Part shown: positions 55,923-63,542 of the stretch, piece by piece | Position numbering within the stretch: the first letter of the stretch is position 1 | How the letters are laid out: every line of letters starts with the position of its first letter | DNA from: CALBPI01 sp038531945 | Lineage (GTDB): Bacteria; Pseudomonadota; Gammaproteobacteria; Steroidobacterales; Woeseiaceae | DNA: 64,000 bases | NCBI GenBank assembly: GCA_038531945.1 | Contig: JBCBBH010000003.1 | Span: 248,001 to 312,000 of the forward strand | Direction of reading: 5' to 3' | Translations under genes and position numbers: made by a program | The notes under the pieces: generated by a model | What the model was told of the DNA's origin: nothing | Database searches by the model: none | The model's input: the letters and a program-made list of their open reading frames with translations, nothing else

Positions 55923-56962
55923 ACGAAGCGGTTGCGCGTCGTGGCGGTGAGTTGAAACTGGATCAGCTGGGCCGTCGACCGCCACTCATATTTGGGTTGG
56001 CAGTCGTGCTGGTCATTGCTGTCGCGATTGGTGTTTGCATTGGTGCCATTCCGCTGTCGCTATCTTCCGTACTCGGCTTCAGCGAATCCAGCGCCATGCA
56101 GCAAACGGTGCTCTACAACATTCGGCTGCCGCGCGTCGTACTCGCGGCGCTAGCGGGTGCCGCATTAGCTGTTTCCGGCGCTGCGCTCCAGGCGCTGTTT
56201 CGCAATCCGCTCGCTGACCCGGGGCTCATCGGGGTCTCTGGTGGAGCGGCAGTCGGTGCGATCTTCATGATCGTCTTCGGCGCAACGTTTGTTGCAGAGT
56301 CATGGATGCCCTACATGATTTCGGTGGCCGCGATTACAGGTGCAATTGCTGTAACGGGTTTGCTCTACGCCTTCGCGCGTTGGTTTGGGAACTTCGAGGT
56401 CAGCACGATGTTGCTGGTCGGAATTGCGCTGAATGCCATGTCGACTGTAGGGATTGGCGCTTTTGAGTTCCTGAGCGATGACACGCAGCTCCGCACACTG
56501 GTTTTCTGGACGATGGGTAGCTACGGACGTGCAACCTGGACGACTGTGTTGCCGGCGGCCATCATCATTGTGGCCGCGGCGGCGATTTTGGTCTCACGGA
56601 GTCGCGCGTTGGATATCTTGCAGCTCGGTGAGGTCGAGGCGCGACATCTTTCAATCAATGTTGATGCGCTGAAGCGGATCACCGTGATCTGTGCCGCAGC
56701 GTCCGTCGGTGCTGCCGTTGCCGTGTCAGGCATTATCGCGTTCGTCGGCTTGATCGTACCGCACATCGTTCGCCTACTCTTGGGGCCCAGCAACCGGTGG
56801 GTTATGCCAGGTGCATTGCTGCTCGGCGCGACACTGAGCGTGCTCGCAGATCTTGTTGCTCGCATGGTGATCGTCCCGGCCGAGCTTCCGGTTGGGTTGG
56901 TGACAAGTGCGATGGGCGCACCGTTCTTCCTTTGGCTGATTGCAAGCGCCAGGTCTCGATGA
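55919..56962 (+). CDS. hmuU: Haem ABC transporter permease
   Basis: A 347-aa FecCD/BtuC-type permease with about 9-10 membrane segments. NIRLPRVVLAALAGAALAVSGAALQALFRNPLADPGLIGVSGG is the family block (shown in parts: RLPR, GAALQ, FRNPLADP), and AFVGLIVPHIVRLLLGP near 275 is the conserved C-terminal loop contacting the ATPase. Overlaps hmuT and hmuV by 4 bases each. Confidence 0.93.
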   Translation: MNEAVARRGGELKLDQLGRRPPLIFGLAVVLVIAVAIGVCIGAIPLSLSSVLGFSESSAMQQTVLYNIRLPRVVLAALAGAALAVSGAALQALFRNPLADPGLIGVSGGAAVGAIFMIVFGATFVAESWMPYMISVAAITGAIAVTGLLYAFARWFGNFEVSTMLLVGIALNAMSTVGIGAFEFLSDDTQLRTLVFWTMGSYGRATWTTVLPAAIIIVAAAAILVSRSRALDILQLGEVEARHLSINVDALKRITVICAAASVGAAVAVSGIIAFVGLIVPHIVRLLLGPSNRWVMPGALLLGATLSVLADLVARMVIVPAELPVGLVTSAMGAPFFLWLIASARSR

Positions 56963-57735
56963 TGATTGAGATTAGCGGAATCACCGTCAAACGGGCGCAT
57001 CGCGAGACGCTCAGCAACGCAACGTTTGAACTGCCTAAGTCAAAAGTCGTCGGAATCGTCGGACCGAATGGTGCAGGTAAGTCCACACTGCTGCATGTTG
57101 CCGCGGGATCTCTGCAGCCAAGCAGCGGTAGCGCCAGCATGGACGGTACGCCACTTGGGCAACAGACTCTGGCGCACCAGGCCCAGACTCGTGCGGTCAT
57201 GAGTCAGCATGTTGACATGGCGTTCCCGTATCCGGTGCACGAGGTCATCGCGATGGGTTGGGAGCCGTTCCGACATAGACGGCAGCTTTCCTTCGAGTTG
57301 CTTGAGCGTATCGCGCATGAGCTGGCCATCAGCGATCTCCTGGAGCGAAGGTTCAATGAGCTGTCCGGCGGCGAGAGGCAGCGAGTTCAGTTTGCGCGCA
57401 CGTGTATCCAGATCGAGGGTATCTCTGATCTTCATTCGGGTGGCTATTGGCTGCTGGACGAACCGACTGCGAGTCTCGATATCGGGCATGAATTGATGGT
57501 GCTTCGCTATCTCAGACGCACCGCTGAACGCGGATTCGGGATCGCGCTCGTCGTTCACGATCTGGAAAAAGCGGCGCGCTTTTGTGACCTGATTGTACTC
57601 CTGGACAAAGGCAGAGTTGCAGCGACGGGCGAACCGCAGGAAGTGTTTACCGATGAAAACCTGACGCGTGTCTACGACACCGCGGTCACCACGGAATGGC
57701 ACACAGGCTTACGGCGATTACTTATTCATGCTTAA
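56959..57735 (+). CDS. hmuV: Haem ABC transporter ATP-binding protein
   Basis: A 258-aa ABC ATPase. Walker A is GPNGAGKST at 35-43, the signature LSGGER at 135-140, Walker B with the catalytic glutamate WLLDEP at 164-169, and VVHDLEKAA holds the H-loop. The QHVDMAFPYPVHEVIAMG stretch is typical of HmuV. ATG 56959 overlaps the hmuU stop as ATGA; the longer frame from 56797 lies inside hmuU and is ignored. Confidence 0.94.
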   Translation: MMIEISGITVKRAHRETLSNATFELPKSKVVGIVGPNGAGKSTLLHVAAGSLQPSSGSASMDGTPLGQQTLAHQAQTRAVMSQHVDMAFPYPVHEVIAMGWEPFRHRRQLSFELLERIAHELAISDLLERRFNELSGGERQRVQFARTCIQIEGISDLHSGGYWLLDEPTASLDIGHELMVLRYLRRTAERGFGIALVVHDLEKAARFCDLIVLLDKGRVAATGEPQEVFTDENLTRVYDTAVTTEWHTGLRRLLIHA

Positions 57736-57762
57736 CCGACAAACAGCTAAGGAGCGAACAAC

Positions 57763-58077
57763 ATGTTCATTGCGATGAATCGATTTCAGATCACACCGGG
57801 AATGGAAGAAGGTTTCGAGAAGGTATGGCGCGAGCGGGATTCTTATCTCTCGGAAGTGCCGGGATTTAAAGTGTTCCATTTGTTGAAGGGGCCGAGTCTG
57901 GATGACCACACACTGTATGCATCGCACTCGGTGTGGGAGTCACGCGATGCATTTGAGGCGTGGACGCAGTCGGAGGCGTTCAAGCTAGCGCATCGACAAG
58001 CGAGTGCTCCGAGTGGCACATATCTCGGACATCCTGATCTTGAGACGTTCGAGTCGGTCATGGAAACCACCGCCTGA
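57763..58077 (+). CDS. IsdG-type haem-degrading monooxygenase
   Basis: A 104-aa ferredoxin-like ABM-domain protein. Asn6, Trp67 and His77 fall at the positions of the catalytic Asn-Trp-His set of IsdG/IsdI, and FKLAHRQ carries the haem-ligating histidine. IsdG-family enzymes open the porphyrin ring to release iron. It is 27 bases after hmuV, with AAGGAG a short distance before the ATG, so it is probably the last gene of the haem operon. The reaction product in this organism is unknown. Confidence 0.85.
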   Translation: MFIAMNRFQITPGMEEGFEKVWRERDSYLSEVPGFKVFHLLKGPSLDDHTLYASHSVWESRDAFEAWTQSEAFKLAHRQASAPSGTYLGHPDLETFESVMETTA

Positions 58078-58085
58078 GTCAGGCG
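58071..58085. other. Perfect palindrome at the haem operon end
   Basis: CGCCTGAGTCAGGCG pairs over seven bases each side of one central G and includes the monooxygenase stop codon. No T-run follows. It may mark the 3' end between convergent genes. Confidence 0.35.
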
Positions 58086-58090
58086 TCTGC

Positions 58091-58588
58091 TCAATGCCAT
58101 TCGGCGTGCACCGTTGGGCCGCGCCGAAAGGCTGAGACCACGGCGGTGATCGTGGCAATGGCGCCCCAGCAAAGACCTAAGATTACGCCACTGTCCAGAA
58201 TGCCGCGCCACGGTTGCGGAAGCAGGCGGTACACCATGACGATAGCGACAATCCCTGTCGTCAAGATGATCGTTGCCATGACTCTGCGAAACGGGGCATT
58301 CATAAAGCCCATCAGCACCAAGGGGGCAGCGACCGTGTTGACTGCACTGGCATGCGATCGAAGCGCCACCGCTCGCGCGGCGAATCGCGGGGAGAAGCCT
58401 CGTTGGAATCCCTTGTAGCCCTCATACCAGGCCATGACGATCAGGTTGCCAATGAACAACGCGTAATGGCCGACCGACCACGGGTGTTTGAGGCTATCCA
58501 GAACAAGCGGCACCATGTTGGCCACGCCGTAGGTCAAGAGCCCGACGAACGCGAACGTGCCCCAGGCAACCGCGACATTGCCGAGCAC
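58091..58588 (-). CDS. Small integral membrane protein of unknown family
   Basis: A 165-aa protein with four or five hydrophobic segments (about 8-31, 39-57, 85-100, 103-122 and 132-155) and basic loops, notably RGFSPRFAARAVALRSH. The start is GTG at 58588, sharing one base with the stop of the upstream dihaem gene (TAGTG); the frame runs further upstream in that gene, but those codons are antibiased. No family recognised. Its coupling to a dihaem protein and azurin suggests a membrane partner for periplasmic electron transfer. Confidence 0.7.
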   Translation of the reverse strand: MLGNVAVAWGTFAFVGLLTYGVANMVPLVLDSLKHPWSVGHYALFIGNLIVMAWYEGYKGFQRGFSPRFAARAVALRSHASAVNTVAAPLVLMGFMNAPFRRVMATIILTTGIVAIVMVYRLLPQPWRGILDSGVILGLCWGAIATITAVVSAFRRGPTVHAEWH

Positions 58589-59832
58589 TAAAGCGCTCGC
58601 ACGTAGGTCAACAGGGCATCGCGTTGCGACTGCGTCAATTCGGAGAAGGCTTGTCTCGACCGACGAGCTTCGCCGCCATGCCACAAAATCGCTTCTTCGA
58701 TCGTTCGCGCGCGACCGTCATGCAGGAAGCCGCGTTTTGGTGCGAACTGTTCCATGATGCCGATGCCCCAAAGGGGCGCCGTTCGCCACTCGCGTCGATC
58801 CGCTTCGGAAGTGGGGTCAGCCAACTCTTCACCCATGTCGTGCAGCAGCAGGTCAGAGTAGGGCCACAGTGTTTGCTTTGAGTTCCACGCTTCACTGGTT
58901 TGTACGGTCATCAAAACGGGAACATGGCATTGATTGCAGCCAACCTGTCCGAACAGGTGTTGCCCCGCAAGATCCGGAAGCGCGCGCCGATCCGGGACGC
59001 CAATCCGGCGTACATAGTTGGATAAAGCGCTGAGTTCTGTCTCGGAGATTTCGATGGCGCAATCATCCCCGCAACTTCGCAATGATTGGATACCCATGTC
59101 GTTGGCAAGCGCGGTAGCCACCTGTGATTCCATCGTGGCGTGCCCGTTTTTCCAACCCATGATGGCCAGATCATCTCCGGCGACTCTGACTTCGCCGCTG
59201 ACGCCGTCTTCGTTCTTGTCGTGCGGGTCGGCGTAGTGGCGAATCATATCCGGGTCAACGCTCTCCAGAAGGCCCCAACCGTAGATCAACGGTGTGGCCC
59301 GCAAGGCAACGACTTCTCTGGATGCTTCAGGACCATCGATCCACCCAATGGGGCGTCGAAGCGTTACGGTGTGTCCGTCCGCGTACTGAAACTCTGAGGT
59401 TTCGTACTCGATGTGTAGATCAATCTCCGCGCGAAGACCGTCGACTGCGGAGGTATTCAACTGCGCACCGAACCGTTGCAATTGGTCGTACGTCGCTGGC
59501 TTGACGACCAACGGTGCAATTGCATCTGTTCGATGTCCTCGCCGTGCATGAATCTCAACATGGCACGAGGCACACGCGGGCGCATCAAGCTGAGGGCCGG
59601 CCGCCGCCCGAGATTCACCATCCGTCTGTGTCCAATCCCGAAAAAACAACGCTTCCCCGAGATCTGACTGGGGGAGGGTTGCTTGCGCTGCGGAATCATC
59701 CGGATCAAAGGTCAGGAAATGTCCGCCCGGTTCGTGTCCGTCGACGAGTGAAGGATCACGAGACACCGACATCGCGGTACTCGTGATCCCCACAAAACTC
59801 GCAACGGCGACAATGGACAACAGTTTGCGCAT
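58588..59832 (-). CDS. Third dihaem DUF1111 protein (periplasmic)
   Basis: A 414-aa c-type cytochrome with a Sec signal (~1-22), no lipobox. Haem motifs are CASCH (87-91) and CNQCH (299-303). WPYSDLLLHDMGEELADP, EWRTAPLWGIG and FLHDGRARTIEEAILWHGGE match the two DUF1111 proteins of the imelysin operon, but here it pairs with azurin. ATG 59832 gives a normal signal peptide; a TTG four codons upstream touches the azurin stop. Likely passes electrons to or from azurin; this is inferred from the operon. Confidence 0.87.
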   Translation of the reverse strand: MRKLLSIVAVASFVGITSTAMSVSRDPSLVDGHEPGGHFLTFDPDDSAAQATLPQSDLGEALFFRDWTQTDGESRAAAGPQLDAPACASCHVEIHARRGHRTDAIAPLVVKPATYDQLQRFGAQLNTSAVDGLRAEIDLHIEYETSEFQYADGHTVTLRRPIGWIDGPEASREVVALRATPLIYGWGLLESVDPDMIRHYADPHDKNEDGVSGEVRVAGDDLAIMGWKNGHATMESQVATALANDMGIQSLRSCGDDCAIEISETELSALSNYVRRIGVPDRRALPDLAGQHLFGQVGCNQCHVPVLMTVQTSEAWNSKQTLWPYSDLLLHDMGEELADPTSEADRREWRTAPLWGIGIMEQFAPKRGFLHDGRARTIEEAILWHGGEARRSRQAFSELTQSQRDALLTYVRAL

Positions 59833-59844
59833 CGATTCGAACAA

Positions 59845-60285
59845 TCAGTTCAGGCTGAAGGTTCCATTCATCAAAGCGGTGTGTCCGGGAAACGAACAGA
59901 AGAATGTGTAGCTTCCGTCGGCGCTCAGGCCCTCGGTGCTGAAGCTGATGCTTGTGGATTCACCGCCGCCCACCAATTTGGTTGCAGCAATGACACGCGC
60001 ATCGTCTGCAGGTAAGAAATTGCCCTCGAAGCCGGCGGTCATACCGTCTGTTGCTACGGCTTCGTAGTCATCAGTCTTTGCAAGCACCCAGTTGTGCCCC
60101 ATTGCGACCGCAGGAAGCGTGCCCGTATGTACCAGTTTGATCGTGACTTCGGCGCAGCTAGCGTCCGCAGCGATCGCGTTGGTGTTGTAGGCGAGAGAAT
60201 CTCCGACCTCGACTTCAAACTCGCAGGCGGCAGACGCCGTCCCGGCGGCCAACAGCAAGGCAAGACTTAAACAATACTTGAACAT
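59845..60285 (-). CDS. azu: Azurin
   Basis: A 146-aa periplasmic blue copper protein. Signal peptide 1-19 (TASA). Copper ligands are visible: His64 in MGHNW, Cys130 in FFCSFPGH, His135, and the axial Met139. A disulfide is likely between Cys21 and Cys44. Azurins shuttle single electrons between cytochromes. GGTGGAG lies 8 bases before the ATG. It heads an operon with a dihaem DUF1111 protein and a membrane protein, under a Fur-box promoter, which is unusual for a copper protein. Confidence 0.95.
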   Translation of the reverse strand: MFKYCLSLALLLAAGTASAACEFEVEVGDSLAYNTNAIAADASCAEVTIKLVHTGTLPAVAMGHNWVLAKTDDYEAVATDGMTAGFEGNFLPADDARVIAATKLVGGGESTSISFSTEGLSADGSYTFFCSFPGHTALMNGTFSLN

Positions 60286-60326
60286 AATGCGAACTCCACC
60301 TGATTAGGTGCCTAGACTATTTACGC

Positions 60327-60345
60327 TTAAATGATAATCATTATC
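60327..60345. promoter_or_regulatory. Fur box 1 of the azurin divergent region
   Basis: TTAAATGATAATCATTATC matches the Fur consensus at 16 of 19 positions and covers the azurin -10. It predicts strong iron repression. Confidence 0.85.
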
Positions 60346-60359
60346 ATTGATAACCTCAA
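60331..60359 (-). promoter_or_regulatory. Azurin operon promoter
   Basis: On the minus strand TTGAGG (60359-60354), 17 bases, TATCAT (60336-60331). The -10 lies in Fur box 1 and the -35 in Fur box 2. Confidence 0.65.
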
Positions 60360-60375
60360 TGAGAATCATTACTAT
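60347..60375 (+). promoter_or_regulatory. Promoter of the Cys-rich protein gene
   Basis: TTGATA (60347-60352), 17 bases, TACTAT (60370-60375). It overlaps the divergent azurin promoter and Fur box 2, so one Fur assembly could close both. Confidence 0.6.
60355..60373. promoter_or_regulatory. Fur box 2 of the azurin divergent region
   Basis: CTCAATGAGAATCATTACT matches the Fur consensus at 13 of 19 positions, 9 bases from Fur box 1. Tandem boxes are common at tightly iron-controlled promoters. Confidence 0.65.
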
Positions 60376-60420
60376 TTGGGTGGTAGTTCACACCTTCAGT
60401 AAACGTAGCGAGGCGTTTAA

Positions 60421-60870
60421 ATGAGCACACACCATCCGGCCCAGTACCGACAGTTGGCGCATCTCGCCGATGGCGCACAGTTGTTTCTCACTAGCGTTCG
60501 GCAGTGGCTCGCGTCTTATCAGGTCGAGGAGTGTGGTTGCTGCGCGATGCGGCCGCAGTATCAAGCACATAACATCGAGATCGCTTTGCCAGTGCTGAAT
60601 GAATTGATGTGCTTCCTGTCTTTGGCGGCAGCTAAAGATCTCGTGATTAAGCAGCCGTGTGACACAGACGTGAGTGAGGACGAAGCAGCGCTGCTGCAAA
60701 TGATGCGAGCCGTCGAAGCGAACCATCCTCACGCAGCCTACCAACATGCGGATGGGTACTTCCCGCCACCGGTCGCCACCACGTTCTTTCGCATTTGCCG
60801 ATGCATGTTGGATTTCTACGAGAGTGGCGGCCTGTCGTTTACCGGCGCGACCAAGTTGCGATTGGTCTAG
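60421..60870 (+). CDS. Cys-rich hypothetical protein, probably iron-regulated
   Basis: A 149-aa protein with no signal peptide or clear membrane segment. It has eight cysteines: a CGCC cluster at 38-41, one in LMCFL, one in QPCDTD and a CRC pair near 124-126. A His/Tyr-rich stretch HPHAAYQHADGYF follows the middle helices. Such Cys/His content suggests metal or haem binding in the cytoplasm. I do not recognise the family. It is first in a set with a 39-aa membrane peptide and a nitroreductase, downstream of the tandem Fur boxes. Confidence 0.75.
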   Translation: MSTHHPAQYRQLAHLADGAQLFLTSVRQWLASYQVEECGCCAMRPQYQAHNIEIALPVLNELMCFLSLAAAKDLVIKQPCDTDVSEDEAALLQMMRAVEANHPHAAYQHADGYFPPPVATTFFRICRCMLDFYESGGLSFTGATKLRLV

Positions 60871-60889
60871 ATCCGGTGAGGCTTGAAAC

Positions 60890-61009
60890 ATGACACAAAG
60901 AAGTCAACCAAACTACTGGCTCGGAGCGCTCCGATACGCGGCGGCGCTCGCCGTTATGCTCGCGCTCTACGCGGCGAGTTGGATGTGGCTTCTGAGTTTC
61001 TCGGAGTGA
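60890..61009 (+). CDS. 39-aa single-span membrane peptide
   Basis: ATG 60890 opens a 39-codon frame 19 bases after the Cys-rich protein and 9 bases before the nitroreductase. The product has a polar N-terminus (~1-9) and one hydrophobic segment, about residues 10-37, ending in a Trp-rich edge WMWLLSF. GTGAGG a few bases upstream is a plausible ribosome site. Operon position and the clean membrane profile support it as real. Role unknown. Confidence 0.6.
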   Translation: MTQRSQPNYWLGALRYAAALAVMLALYAASWMWLLSFSE

Positions 61010-61018
61010 GGAATTGCT

Positions 61019-61657
61019 ATGCCGTTTCGAAATGCACATCTATTGCCCGATGATTCCATATCCGGCAATCGCGTAGTGTCCAATCGGCCAGTACTCGATT
61101 TCATGCTGCGGCGACGCTCGATCCTCGCAACGAATCTCGATGACCCTGGTCCCAACGATGAGGATCTTGATTTGATATTGCAGGTTGCGACCCGCGTGCC
61201 GGATCATGGTCGTCTGACACCGTGGCGTATCAAGGTGTGTCGCAAAGCGGCACAGGCCAGTCTCGCTTCGATCTACCGCTCATCGTTTTTGAAACACAAC
61301 CCCGACGCGTCGGATGCGATGATCACTGCCGCGCATCGCCGCCTAACTGCCTCACCGCTGTTGCTCGTTGTGGTAGCACAACCGAACATGGATCGTCTCG
61401 ACAGGATCCCTTTGATCGAGCAGCAGCTCTCGGCGGGTGTCGTGTGTTCCAACATCCTTATTGCTGCCGCAGCTTTGGGCTACGGCGGTCAGTGGTTGAC
61501 CGGCGGGCCTGCCTACGATCAGGCCGTTCACGCCGCGCTCGGTCTCACTGAGTACGATTCGATAGCCGGATTCATGCACATCGGTACGCCGTCCGAACCT
61601 GCTCGTGAACGCGCACGGCCGCCGCTGGAGGATGTTGTTGAGGAATGGGTCGGCTAG
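61019..61657 (+). CDS. Nitroreductase family protein
   Basis: A 212-aa FMN-dependent oxidoreductase. RRRSILATNLDDPGP and TRVPDHGRLTPWRI are the FMN-phosphate and ring-binding blocks of the YdjA-like subgroup, and AAAALGYGGQWLTGGPAYD with GFMHIGTPSEP close the active site. AGGA lies 6 bases before the ATG. Members reduce quinones, nitro compounds or ferric chelates; the Fur-box context favours a ferric or haem-related role, but this is inference. Confidence 0.87.
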   Translation: MPFRNAHLLPDDSISGNRVVSNRPVLDFMLRRRSILATNLDDPGPNDEDLDLILQVATRVPDHGRLTPWRIKVCRKAAQASLASIYRSSFLKHNPDASDAMITAAHRRLTASPLLLVVVAQPNMDRLDRIPLIEQQLSAGVVCSNILIAAAALGYGGQWLTGGPAYDQAVHAALGLTEYDSIAGFMHIGTPSEPARERARPPLEDVVEEWVG

Positions 61658-61712
61658 CTAACGCCTTGTGAGAATCTGGTAGTCTTCGGTGTGGTTCTTT
61701 CGAGGACTTCTC

Positions 61713-62123
61713 TTGCGTGCATCACGTAAAAATTCGGTAGCCGCAATTCTTCTACTTAGTGTAGTCGCGCATTCGCTGATTCCGGCTGGATTCATGCCCG
61801 GCAGTATCGGTGCGGGCGATTGGATGATGTTGTGCCCGCAGGACTCAGTCCTAGCGCAACACAATCTGTCCGGGCACCATCATGCCAAAGGCATGCATAC
61901 TCATATTGCTGCCTCTACGCACGATGCTGAGCGTCACGCTCGTGTGCTTGAGTCGGATGAGTGCGATTTTCAGGATGCACTCGTTCAGGTGCTGCACGGA
62001 CCAAGAACGCTCCAACCGTTTGCGTTGCCTCCAGCGTCTTCTGAAGTCGCAAGCCTGGTTCAGATTGCGGATAACCGTTTTCTGATCGATCTTCCCTGGG
62101 AAGCTCGCGCGCCGCCCGTCTAG
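61713..62123 (+). CDS. DUF2946-like exported protein, His-rich
   Basis: A 136-aa protein. TTG 61713 is chosen because GAGGA (61702-61706) lies 6 bases upstream; the frame also has a GTG at 61689 without a site. The N-terminus is a signal/membrane segment (AAILLLSVVAHSLIPAGFMPG), and the FMPG turn with a following DWMMLCP is characteristic of DUF2946. A His-rich stretch HHHAKGMHTHIAASTHDAERH follows near 58-80. DUF2946 proteins usually neighbour metal, often copper, transport genes. Function unknown. Confidence 0.72.
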   Translation: MRASRKNSVAAILLLSVVAHSLIPAGFMPGSIGAGDWMMLCPQDSVLAQHNLSGHHHAKGMHTHIAASTHDAERHARVLESDECDFQDALVQVLHGPRTLQPFALPPASSEVASLVQIADNRFLIDLPWEARAPPV

Positions 62124-62199
62124 TTCCTCTCGTTCAAGCAATCACATTGCCGATCTCAGGTCGGCGCTTTAGCACTCAGATTTTTTTGTGAGGGTTCTC

Positions 62200-63270
62200 A
62201 TGAGAACTAGATTCTGCATTCTGGCAGCTAGTGCTCTGTGCGTGTCATCGGTGGCGCACGCAGATCACGACCAAACCACTCGAGCGGACACGCATGCACC
62301 TATCGGGGTCATGGCCGACCACACACACCAACAGGGAGAATGGATGTTCTCCTATCGCTTCATGTCGATGCCTATGGAAGGCAATCTGCAAGGCTCGGAC
62401 GACATCTCGCCCGACGAGATTGTGACGACAGTTCCAAATCGCTTTTTCGGCAACCCAGGCCAACCGCCGACACTGCGGATCGTGCCTGTCGAGATGAACA
62501 TGAGCATGCATATGTTTGGTGCGATGTACGCACCGAATGACCGCGTGACTCTGATGGCGATGGTCAACTATGTCGAAAAGGATATGGACCACCTGACGTA
62601 TCAGGGCGGCATGGGTACTACGGTGCTCGGTGAGTTCACGACGGAAGTCAGTGGGCTCGGTGACACCACCGTGTCTGCGCTCGTCGACTTCACGCGCCAT
62701 CCGGATCACAAGCTTCATGCGATTGCCGGCTTGTCTTTGCCGACGGGCAGCATCGATGAGACGGACGATATCCTGACGCCGATGAACATGCGTCCGACCA
62801 TTCGCTTGCCGTATCCAATGCAACTCGGCTCTGGCAGCTGGGATCCGATCGTTGGACTGAACTACTCGGGTTTTGCCGATCATTGGAATTGGGGATCGCA
62901 GTGGCGCAGCACGCTTCGTATCGCGGATAACGACAACGATTACCGACTTGGGCATCTGCATCATTGGACTGGATGGGCGGGCTATCGGTTGACCGACGCC
63001 GCCAGTATTGCCGTTCGCGTGGCCTTCTCCGATCAGGGCGAAATATCAGGACGCGATCCTCAGATTGCTGGTCCCGTCCAAACCGCGGATCCTGATCGGT
63101 TCGGCGGCACGCGATGGGATGCCGGCATCAGCATTAACCTGGCGGGGCAGGGTGACCTCGACGGCTGGCGGGTTGCTTTAGAATATCTCGTTCCGTTTTC
63201 CCAGGACCTCAATGGTCCTCAGCTAGAGACGCAAGATACGTTTACGGTCGGGATTCAAAAGTCCTGGTAA
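62200..63270 (+). CDS. Met/His-rich outer membrane beta-barrel protein (transporter-like)
   Basis: A 356-aa protein with signal peptide ending SSVAHA. The mature part alternates hydrophobic and polar residues and ends in IQKSW, as outer membrane barrels do. It is notably rich in Met and His: FMSMPMEG, VEMNMSMHMFGAMY, GHLHHWTGW. It resembles proteins annotated as transporters of the phenol-degradation MetA type, but I am not sure of the family. GAGGG five bases before ATG 62200 sets the start. The upstream DUF2946 gene suggests a shared metal, perhaps copper, role. Confidence 0.65.
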   Translation: MRTRFCILAASALCVSSVAHADHDQTTRADTHAPIGVMADHTHQQGEWMFSYRFMSMPMEGNLQGSDDISPDEIVTTVPNRFFGNPGQPPTLRIVPVEMNMSMHMFGAMYAPNDRVTLMAMVNYVEKDMDHLTYQGGMGTTVLGEFTTEVSGLGDTTVSALVDFTRHPDHKLHAIAGLSLPTGSIDETDDILTPMNMRPTIRLPYPMQLGSGSWDPIVGLNYSGFADHWNWGSQWRSTLRIADNDNDYRLGHLHHWTGWAGYRLTDAASIAVRVAFSDQGEISGRDPQIAGPVQTADPDRFGGTRWDAGISINLAGQGDLDGWRVALEYLVPFSQDLNGPQLETQDTFTVGIQKSW

Positions 63271-63273
63271 AAA

Positions 63274-63307
63274 GTTTGGCTGGTGGCTTTGCGGCCACCA
63301 GCCAAAC
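63274..63307 (-). terminator. Intrinsic terminator facing the minus strand
   Basis: A perfect 14-base stem (63274-63287 with 63294-63307) and 6-base loop. Read on the minus strand it ends in TTTTT, a standard terminator for the receptor remnant to its right. It also stands at the end of the plus-strand barrel gene and may act on both strands. Confidence 0.8.
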
Positions 63308-63343
63308 GATTACGTGCATAGCTTTCTCAGGCTGTGAGGCTGG

Positions 63344-63475
63344 TCAGAACGTCGCGTCGACGCGCAGACCCAACTGACGCGGGTTGCCGAAACGTGCGGT
63401 GCCAATCTGATCGACTGCAGGGCGATTCAGGAATTGAATGTTGTCATCGTCCAGAAGGTTTCTCGCATAGTAGTC
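63344..63475 (-). pseudogene. 3' remnant of a TonB-dependent receptor
   Basis: The last 43 codons of this frame read as a receptor C-terminus: YYARNLLDDDNIQFLNRP, then GTARFGNPRQLGLRVDATF with the terminal phenylalanine. Upstream the frame turns into a Lys/Arg-rich sequence unlike any barrel, and the HugZ-like gene ends only 67 bases away. The rest of the receptor (over 600 codons) is missing, so a deletion is inferred. Its terminator is still in place. Confidence 0.7.
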
Positions 63476-63542
63476 ATGTTGCTTCGAAGCGACGAATTTC
63501 CGCTTTCGCTTCCGTCTTCGATTGGGAGGGTCTGATTGCCGG

